Shown here in pieces: positions 40,147 through 47,704 of a stretch of 64,000 nt of DNA (the first letter of the stretch is position 1; the number at the start of each line of letters is the position of its first letter). The stretch lies in contig CAZFPA010000002.1 of assembly GCA_964520975.1 (NCBI GenBank), positions 1-64,000 of the forward strand. The letters run 5' to 3'. The DNA is from CAZFPA01 sp964520975. GTDB lineage: Bacteria > Bacillota > Negativicutes > Selenomonadales > Selenomonadaceae. The notes under the pieces were generated by a model, which saw nothing but the letters and a program-made list of their open reading frames with translations, was not told where the DNA came from and did no database searches. Made by a program: the position numbers and the translations under genes.

Positions 40147-40549
40147 TTGATGGGATGCAGAGCAGCCTTTTCTGGAGCAGCAGGAAAATCTTTGACGAAA
40201 GGTTTTTCTCTATGGTTTCAGCTCCATGGAGAAAGCATTGCTCATACATTTCATTCATTATGGCTGCACGGCAGCCAGGCTTTCGGGCAGGTGGAGCTGC
40301 CCGAAAGCAATCTTTCTACAACAATTGCCGATGTTCGGCTTTTTATAGATACATGGAAGACAACCGGTGTGGAGATGAATCCGGCTGTTTTTTTTGCGGA
40401 GAATGATAGTTTTTGTCTATGAAACAGTTCAATGATAATTTTTCACTATCATTAGAATCGTCGTTCGATGCGAAAAATTCTGAAAAGAGCTGCGGTTGAA
40501 TGAGTCGCAGCGCCATTTGATTGAAAGACGAAGGGGAGGATTTTTTCAA
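40147..40549 (+). other. Structured leader between riboswitch and permease
   Basis: No convincing gene. Several hairpins are seen: GAAAATCTTT with AAAGGTTTTTC (about 40184-40208), a 12-pair stem GCTTTCGGGCAG/CTGCCCGAAAGC (about 40280-40310), and CAACCGG/CCGGCTG followed by eight T (about 40362-40396), a second terminator. AATGATA-N9-TATCATT (40431-40453) is a likely operator nearer the permease. The permease may thus have its own promoter. Confidence 0.55.
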
Positions 40550-41965
40550 ATGGGAACAATAACTATCTTTATTGGACTGCTCGGGCTGATGTATCTGGCC
40601 TATCGTGGCTGTTCAATTATCTTAGTTGCGCCGCTTTTTGCGGTTGTAGCAGCTTTGGGGAGTGAGCATGCGGCACTGCCGGTGTTCAGTGAGCTGTATA
40701 TGACGAAGGCAGCGGAATATTTAAAGACGTACTATCCAATCTTTTTATTTGGTGCGGTCTTTGCAAAGCTGATGGAAAAAGGCGGCCTGGCATCATCGGT
40801 CGCTGGTAAGATCATTGAAGTGCTGGGAGAGAAGCGGGCGGTACTGGCAGTGCTTTTAGGCTGCGGTGCGTTGACCTATGGCGGTCTTAGTGTTTTCGTC
40901 GTAGCGTTTGTCATGTATCCTTTCGGCGCCGTAGTATTTAAGAAAGCCGATATTCCGAAGCGCTTGCTGCCGGCAACGCTCTGGGTTGGTATCTTTTCCT
41001 TTGCGATGGTTGCCATGCCTGGTACACCACAGATTCAGAATATTATTCCGTCATCATACTTTGGTACATCTACCTGGTCTGGCATGGGAATCGGTATTTT
41101 TGCATCCATTATCTTTTTGCTTATGGGCTGGGGCTGGGTATCCTATCGGGCGAACAAGCTCAAGGCAAGGGGAGAAGGCTATGGCCGCCATGTGGTGGTT
41201 GAGGAGAAGAAGCGCAAGCTTCCTAAGCCGGATTGGCGCCTGTCGCTGATACCTCTGGTCATGGTCATTATCATCAATGTGATTTTAAGCAATCCGTTCA
41301 ACTGGTCCTGGGGCTATCACTGGGATGAAAATATGCTGCAGTCCTTTGTTCCGATGAACCTTACATTGCTGGCCGCGAAGGTCGGTAAGGTGCAGGCCAT
41401 CTGGTCCATCAGTGTAGCGCTGATTCTGAGCAGTATCGCCGCGGCCTATATCGGACGCAAGCGTTTCCGGCTCATGGACGGCATCCTTTCACCGATTAAT
41501 TTTGCGGCGGTATCATCAGGAACTGCCGTGCTGAATGTAGCCTCTGGCTATGCGTTCGGTTGTGTTATTGTAAGTCTGCAGGGCTTTGCGATGGTTAAAG
41601 AACTGCTGCTCAATGCGAATTTTGGCGGCGGTCCGCTCTTTTCTGCCGTTCTTACAACGAATGTCATGTGCGGCGTGACCGGATCGGCTTCCGGCGGTCT
41701 GACTATCGCGCTTTCCATGCTGGGTGACCAGTGGGCACAGATGGCAACGGCGGCTGGAATTCCGCTCGAAGTACTGCATCGTATCGTAGCGGTATCCTCT
41801 GTTGGTATCGACCCGGTTCCGCATTGCGGCGCGCTGGTAACTATGCTCGCAATCTGCGGGTTGTCGCATAAGGAATCCTATTATGATATTGCGGTCCTTA
41901 TGGGCATGAAGTTCTTCGTACCGTTCTTGTGCGTTATTTTCTATATGGTTACGGGAATCGCCTGA
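40550..41965 (+). CDS. GntP family permease
   Basis: A 471-residue transporter with about twelve membrane helices. LMEKGGLASSVAGKIIEVLG and TYGGLSVFVVAFVMYPFGAV are typical of the gluconate:H+ symporter (GntP) group, and the paired half HCGALVTMLAICGLSHKESY near the end matches it. Substrates in this family range from gluconate to other hydroxy-acids, so the substrate is open. ATG 40550 has GGGGAGGA nine bases ahead. The gene lies downstream of a cobalamin riboswitch and two terminators, suggesting a link to a B12-dependent pathway. Confidence 0.88.
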   Translation: MGTITIFIGLLGLMYLAYRGCSIILVAPLFAVVAALGSEHAALPVFSELYMTKAAEYLKTYYPIFLFGAVFAKLMEKGGLASSVAGKIIEVLGEKRAVLAVLLGCGALTYGGLSVFVVAFVMYPFGAVVFKKADIPKRLLPATLWVGIFSFAMVAMPGTPQIQNIIPSSYFGTSTWSGMGIGIFASIIFLLMGWGWVSYRANKLKARGEGYGRHVVVEEKKRKLPKPDWRLSLIPLVMVIIINVILSNPFNWSWGYHWDENMLQSFVPMNLTLLAAKVGKVQAIWSISVALILSSIAAAYIGRKRFRLMDGILSPINFAAVSSGTAVLNVASGYAFGCVIVSLQGFAMVKELLLNANFGGGPLFSAVLTTNVMCGVTGSASGGLTIALSMLGDQWAQMATAAGIPLEVLHRIVAVSSVGIDPVPHCGALVTMLAICGLSHKESYYDIAVLMGMKFFVPFLCVIFYMVTGIA

Positions 41966-41978
41966 TTCCTGGTGAAAG

Positions 41979-42016
41979 ATACTGTGCTGGCAGAAGCTGG
42001 CACAGTATTTTTATTT
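41979..42016 (+). terminator. Terminator after GntP permease
   Basis: ATACTGTGC pairs with GCACAGTAT, followed by a T-rich run. Confidence 0.9.
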
Positions 42017-42152
42017 TTAGCAGGAGGGGGCCGCGGCGGATTCATGCTGCAGCGTGGAATAGGATGGCACTGGCACTGCAGGTCGCGGGCGCGACCGGGG
42101 ATCAGGGGCGGTGCGCTGCAATTTTCTGCCTCGTTGCGACGCGAAACTGCTC

Positions 42153-42216
42153 CCTTGTGGGAAACGCTGTTGGGAGGGATTCCGCGTTGCGGAATCCTGA
42201 ACAATTGCGTTATAAT
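42153..42216 (+). promoter_or_regulatory. Hairpin-promoter repeat, copy 4
   Basis: The clearest copy. CCTTGTGGGAAACGCTG is followed by GGATTCCGC-GTT-GCGGAATCC (42177-42197), a perfect 9-pair stem, then TGAACAATTGCGT and TATAAT at 42211-42216. The following dtd start is 40 bases downstream. Confidence 0.72.
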
Positions 42217-42255
42217 AAGAACTTAAGAGCGGTTTGATAGGGGGAGTGGGCTGGA

Positions 42256-42699
42256 ATGCGTGCAGTAGTTACAAGAGTGCGACAGGCTTCGGTTACAATC
42301 GATGGACACATGCAGGGAGAGATACAGCAGGGATTTTTGGTGCTGTTAGGCGTTGGTCCGGATGATGGCGAGGCTGAGGCAGTATGGCTGGCAAATAAGA
42401 TCTGTGCAGCACGGGTGTTTGAGGATGAAGCGGGGCGCATGAATCTGGATTTGGCTGCAGTAGGCGGTGAACTCCTGGTTGTATCGCAGTTTACCCTCTA
42501 TGCAGATCTGAAGGGACGCCGTCCTGGGTTTTCCCATGCGGCCAGACCGGAGCAGGCGATACCGCTCTACGAGCGCTTCATGGCAGCCTGCCGGGAGAAT
42601 GGTTTTGTGGTCCGACATGGGGAGTTCGGTGCGGATATGCAGGTTTCTTCCCTAAATGATGGCCCGGTAACGCTGCTGTATGATACAGCGGTGTTATGA
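42256..42699 (+). CDS. dtd: D-aminoacyl-tRNA deacylase
   Basis: A 147-residue enzyme that removes D-amino acids (and glycine) from tRNA. MRAVVTRVRQASVTIDG is the usual start, SQFTLYADLKGRRPGFSHAA the catalytic region, and the Gly-cisPro motif is present in NDGPVTLLYD. GGGGAG precedes the ATG. It is transcribed from the repeat-type promoter just upstream. Length equals that of the family. Confidence 0.96.
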   Translation: MRAVVTRVRQASVTIDGHMQGEIQQGFLVLLGVGPDDGEAEAVWLANKICAARVFEDEAGRMNLDLAAVGGELLVVSQFTLYADLKGRRPGFSHAARPEQAIPLYERFMAACRENGFVVRHGEFGADMQVSSLNDGPVTLLYDTAVL

Positions 42700-42823
42700 A
42701 TTGGCCTGTATTGTACAACAGATTGCTTTAATCGTATACCTCGGAAAAAGCAGCAGCATGCTATACTGAGTCTGGTATAGTATGTCCGCAGCATGTCTGC
42801 GGGCTTGATGAGGGGGATGCGCA

Positions 42824-43384
42824 ATGAAGAAGATACTGATGCTGGCCGGAGATTTTGTCGAGGACTATGAGGTGATGGTGCCGTACCAGGCTCTGGAAAT
42901 GGTGGGCTTTCAGGTGGATGTCGTCTGCCCGGGAAAGAAAGCCGGCGATAAAATCAAGACAGCAATCCATGATTTTGAGGGCGACCAGACCTATACTGAA
43001 AAACCGGGGCATCTGTTTACACTTACGGGGACCCTGGAGGCAGTGCGGGCGGAGGAGTATGCCGGGCTCTATATTACTGGCGGACGGGCGCCGGAATACA
43101 TCCGCCTGGAGCCGCGGGTCATTGCACTCACGCAGTGGTTCATGCGGCAGAAACGGCCGGTGGCCGCAATCTGCCATGGAATCCAGGTATTGACGGCCGC
43201 GGATGTTGTTCGCGGGTATCGCCTTACGGCTTATCCGGCCATTGCACCGGATGTTCGTATGGCGGGTGGCACTTTTATTGACGTTCCGCCGGAGCAGGCG
43301 GTTGTCTGTGGTCATTTGGCCACTTCACCGGCCTGGCCGGGAAATACAGCATTACTACGGGAGTTCCTTGGACTGATTATGTAA
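42824..43384 (+). CDS. DJ-1/PfpI family protein
   Basis: A 186-residue class I glutamine amidotransferase-like protein. KKILMLAGDFVEDYEVMVPY opens the fold and VAAICHGIQVLTAADV contains the nucleophile Cys in the elbow AICHG. Functions in this family include deglycase, protease-like and chaperone roles; this one is nearest to PfpI/YhbO-like proteins in length and motifs. GAGGGGG lies nine bases before the ATG. A weak TATACT-type promoter lies around 42750-42780. Confidence 0.9.
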   Translation: MKKILMLAGDFVEDYEVMVPYQALEMVGFQVDVVCPGKKAGDKIKTAIHDFEGDQTYTEKPGHLFTLTGTLEAVRAEEYAGLYITGGRAPEYIRLEPRVIALTQWFMRQKRPVAAICHGIQVLTAADVVRGYRLTAYPAIAPDVRMAGGTFIDVPPEQAVVCGHLATSPAWPGNTALLREFLGLIM

Positions 43385-43413
43385 GGATCTCCTGATTTTA
43401 AGGGGGATTCATT

Positions 43414-44058
43414 ATGTACAGATTCAAACGTTGCGTTTGGGGATTTTTCTTTTGCTGTCTGCTGCTGGCGGGCAGTACGGCTGCGGTCAGTGCCGCGGGG
43501 GCGGCAGCGGCCAATGCTGCGCCGGCCGCTGCGGATACTACGTCGTCAGAGCTGACGATTCTGGGAGAGCCGGAGCTTACCCGGGCGCAGATGGTGCGCT
43601 ATATTGAACAGCGTAATCCGCAGCCGCTGCTCAACTGCAGCGTCGAGGCGCTTGTCAACTACTACTACTATGAAGGGGCGCTTGAAGGCGTACGTCCGGA
43701 TGTAGCGATCTGTCAGGCCATCAAGGAAACGGGCTGTTTTGCCTATGGCGGCGATGTAGCACCGCAGCAGAATAATTTCTGCGGTCTGGGAGCTGTAGGA
43801 CATGGAGCTCCGGGCTATTCCTTCGTCTCACCGCAGCGCGGTGTTCGGGCGCATATCCAGCATCTGGTTGCCTATGCCAGCGGTCGGCTGCCGAGGACGT
43901 CACTGGCTGATCCGCGGTTTACCGTTCTGCGGGATAAGTATCCGCAGTTTTATGGACAGGTGCCGTACTGGACAGGGCTGAATGGCAAGTGGGCCGTACC
44001 GGGGACGCACTATGGGCAGGATATCGTTGCCATGTGGAAAAGTATCAAGGAAAACTGA
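43414..44058 (+). CDS. Exported glucosaminidase-domain protein
   Basis: A 214-residue secreted protein. Residues 1-33 form a signal peptide (basic start, then FFCCLLLAGSTAAVSAAGA), followed by an Ala-rich linker and a GH73-like N-acetylglucosaminidase domain with catalytic Glu in AICQAIKETGCFAYGG and conserved NNFCGLGAVG, then a YWTGLNGKWAVPG segment. Such enzymes cut peptidoglycan glycans during growth or division. AAGGGGGA precedes the ATG. It stands alone ahead of csp. Confidence 0.87.
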   Translation: MYRFKRCVWGFFFCCLLLAGSTAAVSAAGAAAANAAPAAADTTSSELTILGEPELTRAQMVRYIEQRNPQPLLNCSVEALVNYYYYEGALEGVRPDVAICQAIKETGCFAYGGDVAPQQNNFCGLGAVGHGAPGYSFVSPQRGVRAHIQHLVAYASGRLPRTSLADPRFTVLRDKYPQFYGQVPYWTGLNGKWAVPGTHYGQDIVAMWKSIKEN

Positions 44059-44136
44059 TCGGAAATATGGCGGCTGAAAATTCATTCTGCGTACGGTGTA
44101 CTTCGTACCTGGTTATTTTGTGTACGCTTGTCAGAT

Positions 44137-44200
44137 CCTTGCGGAAAACGCAGGCTGGAATGGGCTCGTTTGGCGAAATATTGAACAATGATTTTATAAT
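44137..44200 (+). promoter_or_regulatory. Hairpin-promoter repeat, copy 5
   Basis: CCTTGCGGAAAACGC, GGCTCGTTTGGCG, TTGAACAATG and TATAAT (44195-44200) align base for base, over the same 64-base length, with the copy at 42153. The central stem is weak here. It lies upstream of the cold shock gene. Confidence 0.62.
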
Positions 44201-44212
44201 AAACTTTTTAGT

Positions 44213-44242
44213 TGACATTGGTACGGAACTTATGATATTCTA
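44213..44242 (+). promoter_or_regulatory. Second csp promoter
   Basis: TTGACA (44213-44218), 18 bases, TATTCT (about 44237-44242), just ahead of the long leader hairpin. TATTCTAAGA occurs twice in this stretch, at an interval of about 15 bases. Confidence 0.5.
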
Positions 44243-44273
44243 AGAGAGTATTCTAAGATGTACCAATGGAGCT

Positions 44274-44324
44274 CACATGTTTTTGTAAGTCATTGATGTA
44301 TGCGGTGATTTACAAAAATATGTG
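44274..44324 (+). promoter_or_regulatory. Leader hairpin of csp mRNA
   Basis: CACATGTTTTTGTAA (44274-44288) pairs with TTACAAAAATATGTG (44310-44324): 15 pairs with one G-U and an internal loop of 21 bases. It is AU-rich and followed by no T-run, so it looks like an mRNA thermo-responsive leader rather than a terminator. Confidence 0.65.
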
Positions 44325-44378
44325 GGCTTTCGTGTTTTCGTTTTAGAACTTATTAAAATTTTTGAGGAGGTACCTAAC

Positions 44379-44594
44379 ATGAGCAAAGGTACAGTAAAAT
44401 GGTTTAACGCAGATAAGGGCTTCGGCTTCATTTCCAACGACGAGGGCGGCGAGGACGTATTCGTACATTTCTCCGCTATCGTATCCGACGGCTTCAAGAC
44501 TCTGAACGAGGGTCAGGCTGTTACTTTCGATATCGAAGCTGATACGAAGAACCCGAGCAGAACTCGCGCTGTCAACGTACAGTCTGCTGAGTAA
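44379..44594 (+). CDS. Cold shock protein
   Basis: A 71-residue single-strand nucleic-acid chaperone of the CspA family. MSKGTVKWFNADKGFGFISN holds RNP1 (KGFGFI), and EDVFVHFSAI holds RNP2 (VFVHF). It melts mRNA structure in the cold. GAGGAGG lies eight bases before ATG 44379. A leader of roughly 130-170 bases with a strong hairpin and two promoters precedes it, and a terminator follows at 44606. Codon choice is strict, as in highly expressed genes. Confidence 0.97.
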   Translation: MSKGTVKWFNADKGFGFISNDEGGEDVFVHFSAIVSDGFKTLNEGQAVTFDIEADTKNPSRTRAVNVQSAE

Positions 44595-44605
44595 TCTACT
44601 CTGAA

Positions 44606-44646
44606 GAAAAGCTGTTCCTGATGCTTGCATCGGGAGCAGCTTTTGC
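44606..44646 (+). terminator. Terminator after csp
   Basis: AAAAGCTGTTCCTGATGC pairs with GCATCGGGAGCAGCTTTT. Confidence 0.88.
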
Positions 44647-44669
44647 TTTATATGGGGAATCTGTGGTAC

Positions 44670-44728
44670 TTCAAAAAAAGTCCGCTTCACCGGCTGCCTG
44701 GCAGCCAGTGAAGCGGACTTTTTTTGAA
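44670..44728. terminator. Very long bidirectional terminator
   Basis: Outer arms 44670-44690 and 44708-44728 are a perfect 21-pair stem (TTC, seven A, GTCCGCTTCAC), capped by GGCTG/CAGCC. Seven A and seven T on either side allow use in both directions, chiefly ending yeiH on the minus strand. Confidence 0.9.
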
Positions 44729-44733
44729 GCGGA

Positions 44734-45720
44734 TCAGAGAATCCCGATGATGTGCTGGACAATGAGTGAGACACTGGCCACGGCGAACCAGCAGGAAAGG
44801 CCGAGGATGATCGGGCGCAGCCCGTTGGTGATGAGCGCGCGGATATCCGTATTGAGGCCGATCGCGCTCATTGCGAGGATGATGGCGAACTTGCCGGCCT
44901 CGCCCAGAGCATGCGTGAGCTCGGTGGGAAGAACGCCCGTGGTGTTGACAATGGAGGCGACGACGAACCAGAGAATGAAAAGCGGGAAAACCTTTTTGAG
45001 ATTGAAGGTACTTGCGGCCGCGCTGCTCTTTTTGCGGGCGGTCAGGAAGGAGAAGAAAAGGCATACCGGAACAATCATCAGGGCCCGGGTAAGCTTGACG
45101 ATTGTAGCATAGCTTCCGGCCTCCGGGCTGTAAGAATAGCCGGCAGCGACAACCGAAGAGGTATCGTTGATGGCGGTACCGGCCCACATGCCAAAGCCAA
45201 GGTCAGACATGCCGATGAGGTGGCCGAGGAAAGGGAAGAGGAAGACGGCAATGACGTTGAAGAGGAAGATTGTTGAGATGGAAAACACGATGTCCTTATC
45301 CTTGGCCTCAATGACCGGGGCTACAGCGGCAATGGCCGAGCCGCCGCAGATGGCGGTTCCGGCGCCGATGAGCGTCGTCGTATCACGGTCGAGACCGAGC
45401 AGTCGGCCGACGCCCCAGGCCACGAGAAAGGAAGTCAGCAGCGTAAAGATCATGACGGAAAAGGACTGCGAGCCGATATCCAGTACGTGGAAAAGGTTCA
45501 TTTCAAAGCCGAGCAGGATGATGGAGTACTGCAGGATCTTTTTACCGGTGAATTGAATACCGGGTTCTAATTTCTGTGGCCGATGCAGGCCGGCGAACAG
45601 GATGCCCAGCAGGATGCCGAAGACAGGACCGCCGATGATGGGGAATTCCTGACCGAGGAAATAGGCGGGAACAGCGAAGACCAGTGCGAACAGAATGCCG
45701 GAAAAATATTTGTTATGCAT
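44734..45720 (-). CDS. yeiH: YeiH family putative sulfate exporter
   Basis: A 328-residue membrane protein with about nine to ten helices, of the YeiH/UPF0324 family. IGAGTAICGGSAIAAVAPVI and GMWAGTAINDTSSVVAAGY are the family's conserved loops. Transport of sulfite or a related small anion has been proposed; the substrate is not proven. AAAGGAG precedes the ATG. It is divergent from a LysR gene, the same arrangement as yeiE-yeiH in enteric bacteria. Confidence 0.92.
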   Translation of the reverse strand: MHNKYFSGILFALVFAVPAYFLGQEFPIIGGPVFGILLGILFAGLHRPQKLEPGIQFTGKKILQYSIILLGFEMNLFHVLDIGSQSFSVMIFTLLTSFLVAWGVGRLLGLDRDTTTLIGAGTAICGGSAIAAVAPVIEAKDKDIVFSISTIFLFNVIAVFLFPFLGHLIGMSDLGFGMWAGTAINDTSSVVAAGYSYSPEAGSYATIVKLTRALMIVPVCLFFSFLTARKKSSAAASTFNLKKVFPLFILWFVVASIVNTTGVLPTELTHALGEAGKFAIILAMSAIGLNTDIRALITNGLRPIILGLSCWFAVASVSLIVQHIIGIL

Positions 45721-45831
45721 AAATGAGAATCACTCCTTTGAAATTTCTTTGTTCATTGTAACAGTTGCCTATTTATATGTAAAATAGTATAATTTTATCA
45801 AAATGATAGGTAATAGTATATGGAGGGCTTT

Positions 45832-46716
45832 ATGACATTACGCCATTTACGTATTTTTATTTGTGTCTGTGATGAAATGGGGATGACCCGGGCGGCTGAG
45901 AAGCTGCATATGACGCAGCCGTCGGTGAGCCAGGCGGTGGCTGAGCTTGAGGAGCACTATGACATGGCGCTTTTTGAGCGTCTGGGGAAAAAGCTGTTTC
46001 TTACGCAGGCGGGGCATGAACTGCTGCATTACGCGCGTCATATGGTGGATTTTGACCGGCAGACCGAGGCGGCGATGCGCAGCTTTGGCAGCAGCAGCCG
46101 GCTGCGTATCGGGGCTTCAGTGACCATTGGCGAGGCGGTTCTCATTGAATTGCTGCAGTATTTCCGCCAGAAGTTCCCGCAGCAGACGCTGCTTTCGGAG
46201 ATTCACAACACTGCGGAGCTCGAGGAGATGATTCTGAAGGATCGTCTGGACCTGGCTCTGGTAGAAGGGCGGATTCGTTCAGAGTACATTATCGAGAAGC
46301 CGTTTATGGATGATGAGCTTATTTTTGTTGCTGCGCCGGTGATGGGGCTGCCTGCAGAGGTGAGCCGAAAAGAGCTCAGCGGCCTCGATTTCTATCTGCG
46401 GGAGGAGGGCAGCGGCACGCGCAATCTCTTCGAATATGAGATGCACCTGGAAAATATTCCTTTTCGGACAGCAGGCGTGTATAATAATGCTGAGAGCATA
46501 AAAAAAGCGGTCTGTGCCGGCCTGGGGGTTACAGCGATTTCCCGCCGCACGGTAGGAAAGGAGCTTGCATCCGGTGCACTGGAGCAGTTCCAGGTGCCGG
46601 GCGTAGCCTTTAAACGCAATTTCCGCATCGTTTATCACCGTAATAAATACATGACGGAGATACTGCAGCAGGTCATCGCGACCTGTCTGCAAATGGAAGC
46701 TGTTTTGACCGATTGA
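45832..46716 (+). CDS. LysR family regulator (YeiE-like)
   Basis: A 294-residue LysR protein. MTLRHLRIFICVCDEMGMTR begins the winged helix, LHMTQPSVSQAVAELEEHY is the recognition region and GASVTIGEAVLIELLQYFRQ opens the effector domain. Divergent placement next to yeiH, about 110 bases apart, implies that it controls that gene from the shared AT-rich region (CTATTT...AAATGATAGG). In enteric bacteria YeiE senses sulfite and helps activate yeiH. ATG 45832 with GGAGGG ahead is preferred over ATG 45820. Confidence 0.9.
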   Translation: MTLRHLRIFICVCDEMGMTRAAEKLHMTQPSVSQAVAELEEHYDMALFERLGKKLFLTQAGHELLHYARHMVDFDRQTEAAMRSFGSSSRLRIGASVTIGEAVLIELLQYFRQKFPQQTLLSEIHNTAELEEMILKDRLDLALVEGRIRSEYIIEKPFMDDELIFVAAPVMGLPAEVSRKELSGLDFYLREEGSGTRNLFEYEMHLENIPFRTAGVYNNAESIKKAVCAGLGVTAISRRTVGKELASGALEQFQVPGVAFKRNFRIVYHRNKYMTEILQQVIATCLQMEAVLTD

Positions 46717-46744
46717 TGAGGCAGCCGTCTCGAAGGAGGACTTT

Positions 46745-47584
46745 ATGGGATATCCAAGACTTGGACATATCAATTTTTTGAACTGTCTGCCGCTGAGCTA
46801 CAGCCTGCGGCATGACCATTTTGATAAAGGCATGCAGGTTTCCTGGGGCGTGCCGGCCGTATTAAATAATGACATCATGAACCATCGGCTGGATGTGAGC
46901 CAGGTATCATCCATAACCTATGCACGGGACAGCGAGGATCTCGTATTGCTGCCGGATGTCTGCATCCGCTCGGATGGCAAGGTTCAGAGCCTCATCATCG
47001 TATCGAAGAAGCCGCTGGAGGATATTACCGATGATAAAATCATCCTGACGGCCAAGTCGGCGACGACGCATTGTCTCACGAAAATCATCATGCGCAAGCT
47101 TTACGGGGCACAGCCAAACTATTATGTGCGGCATGTCGACCCGAAGGAGCCGGTTCCGGGGGACGCAGCGGCAATGCTGCTCATCGGGGATGATGCGCTC
47201 TATGTCTATCATCATAAGAAGCCGGAGTATTATTACTATGATATTGGTGAGCTCTGGTATAAGCTGACAGGAAGATTCATGGTATTTGCGGTCTGGGTTG
47301 CCAACCGGCAGTTTGCTGCGGAGCAGCCGGAGCTTCTGCAGCTGGTCTACGACCGGGTCACACGGGGCTTTCGGAATGGACAGGCCAAGATGGATCAGGT
47401 CATTCGCTCCGTGCTGGATGAAAAGCCGTTTACCTATGAGGAGCTCGATGAGTATTTGCGGGTCATCCAATGGGATTTTCGCGAGGAGCATTACGAAAAT
47501 CTGCTGACCTTCTACCGGCTGGCCCATGAGCTGAATCTCATCGACCATCTGCCGGAGCTTTCGATTGCCAGTGTCTGCCGCTAA
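46745..47584 (+). CDS. mqnA: Chorismate dehydratase, futalosine pathway
   Basis: A 279-residue periplasmic-binding-protein-fold enzyme. RLGHINFLNCLPLSYSLR is the MqnA signature (GxxxFxNxxP), and LDVSQVSSITYA and LIIVSKKPLEDI follow as in the family. It removes water from chorismate to give 3-enolpyruvyl-benzoate, the first step of the futalosine menaquinone route. GAAGGAGG precedes the ATG. It lies 28 bases after the LysR gene. UbiA and UbiD partners are found at 27505-29809. Confidence 0.93.
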   Translation: MGYPRLGHINFLNCLPLSYSLRHDHFDKGMQVSWGVPAVLNNDIMNHRLDVSQVSSITYARDSEDLVLLPDVCIRSDGKVQSLIIVSKKPLEDITDDKIILTAKSATTHCLTKIIMRKLYGAQPNYYVRHVDPKEPVPGDAAAMLLIGDDALYVYHHKKPEYYYYDIGELWYKLTGRFMVFAVWVANRQFAAEQPELLQLVYDRVTRGFRNGQAKMDQVIRSVLDEKPFTYEELDEYLRVIQWDFREEHYENLLTFYRLAHELNLIDHLPELSIASVCR

Positions 47585-47704
47585 TCCTTGACACTCCCCG
47601 CAAAAACCTTTAAAATAAATTTGTATAGTTATGCCACGCTGGCTATAGAAAAATTAAAGGCTTAAAAGGCAAAATGCAGTAAAATAAAATAAAAGGGGGT
47701 GTAG

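Noticed and set aside
40084..40422. A 112-codon frame directly after the cobalamin riboswitch
   Set aside because: It spans the riboswitch terminator and several hairpins, has no recognisable domain and only chance-like composition.
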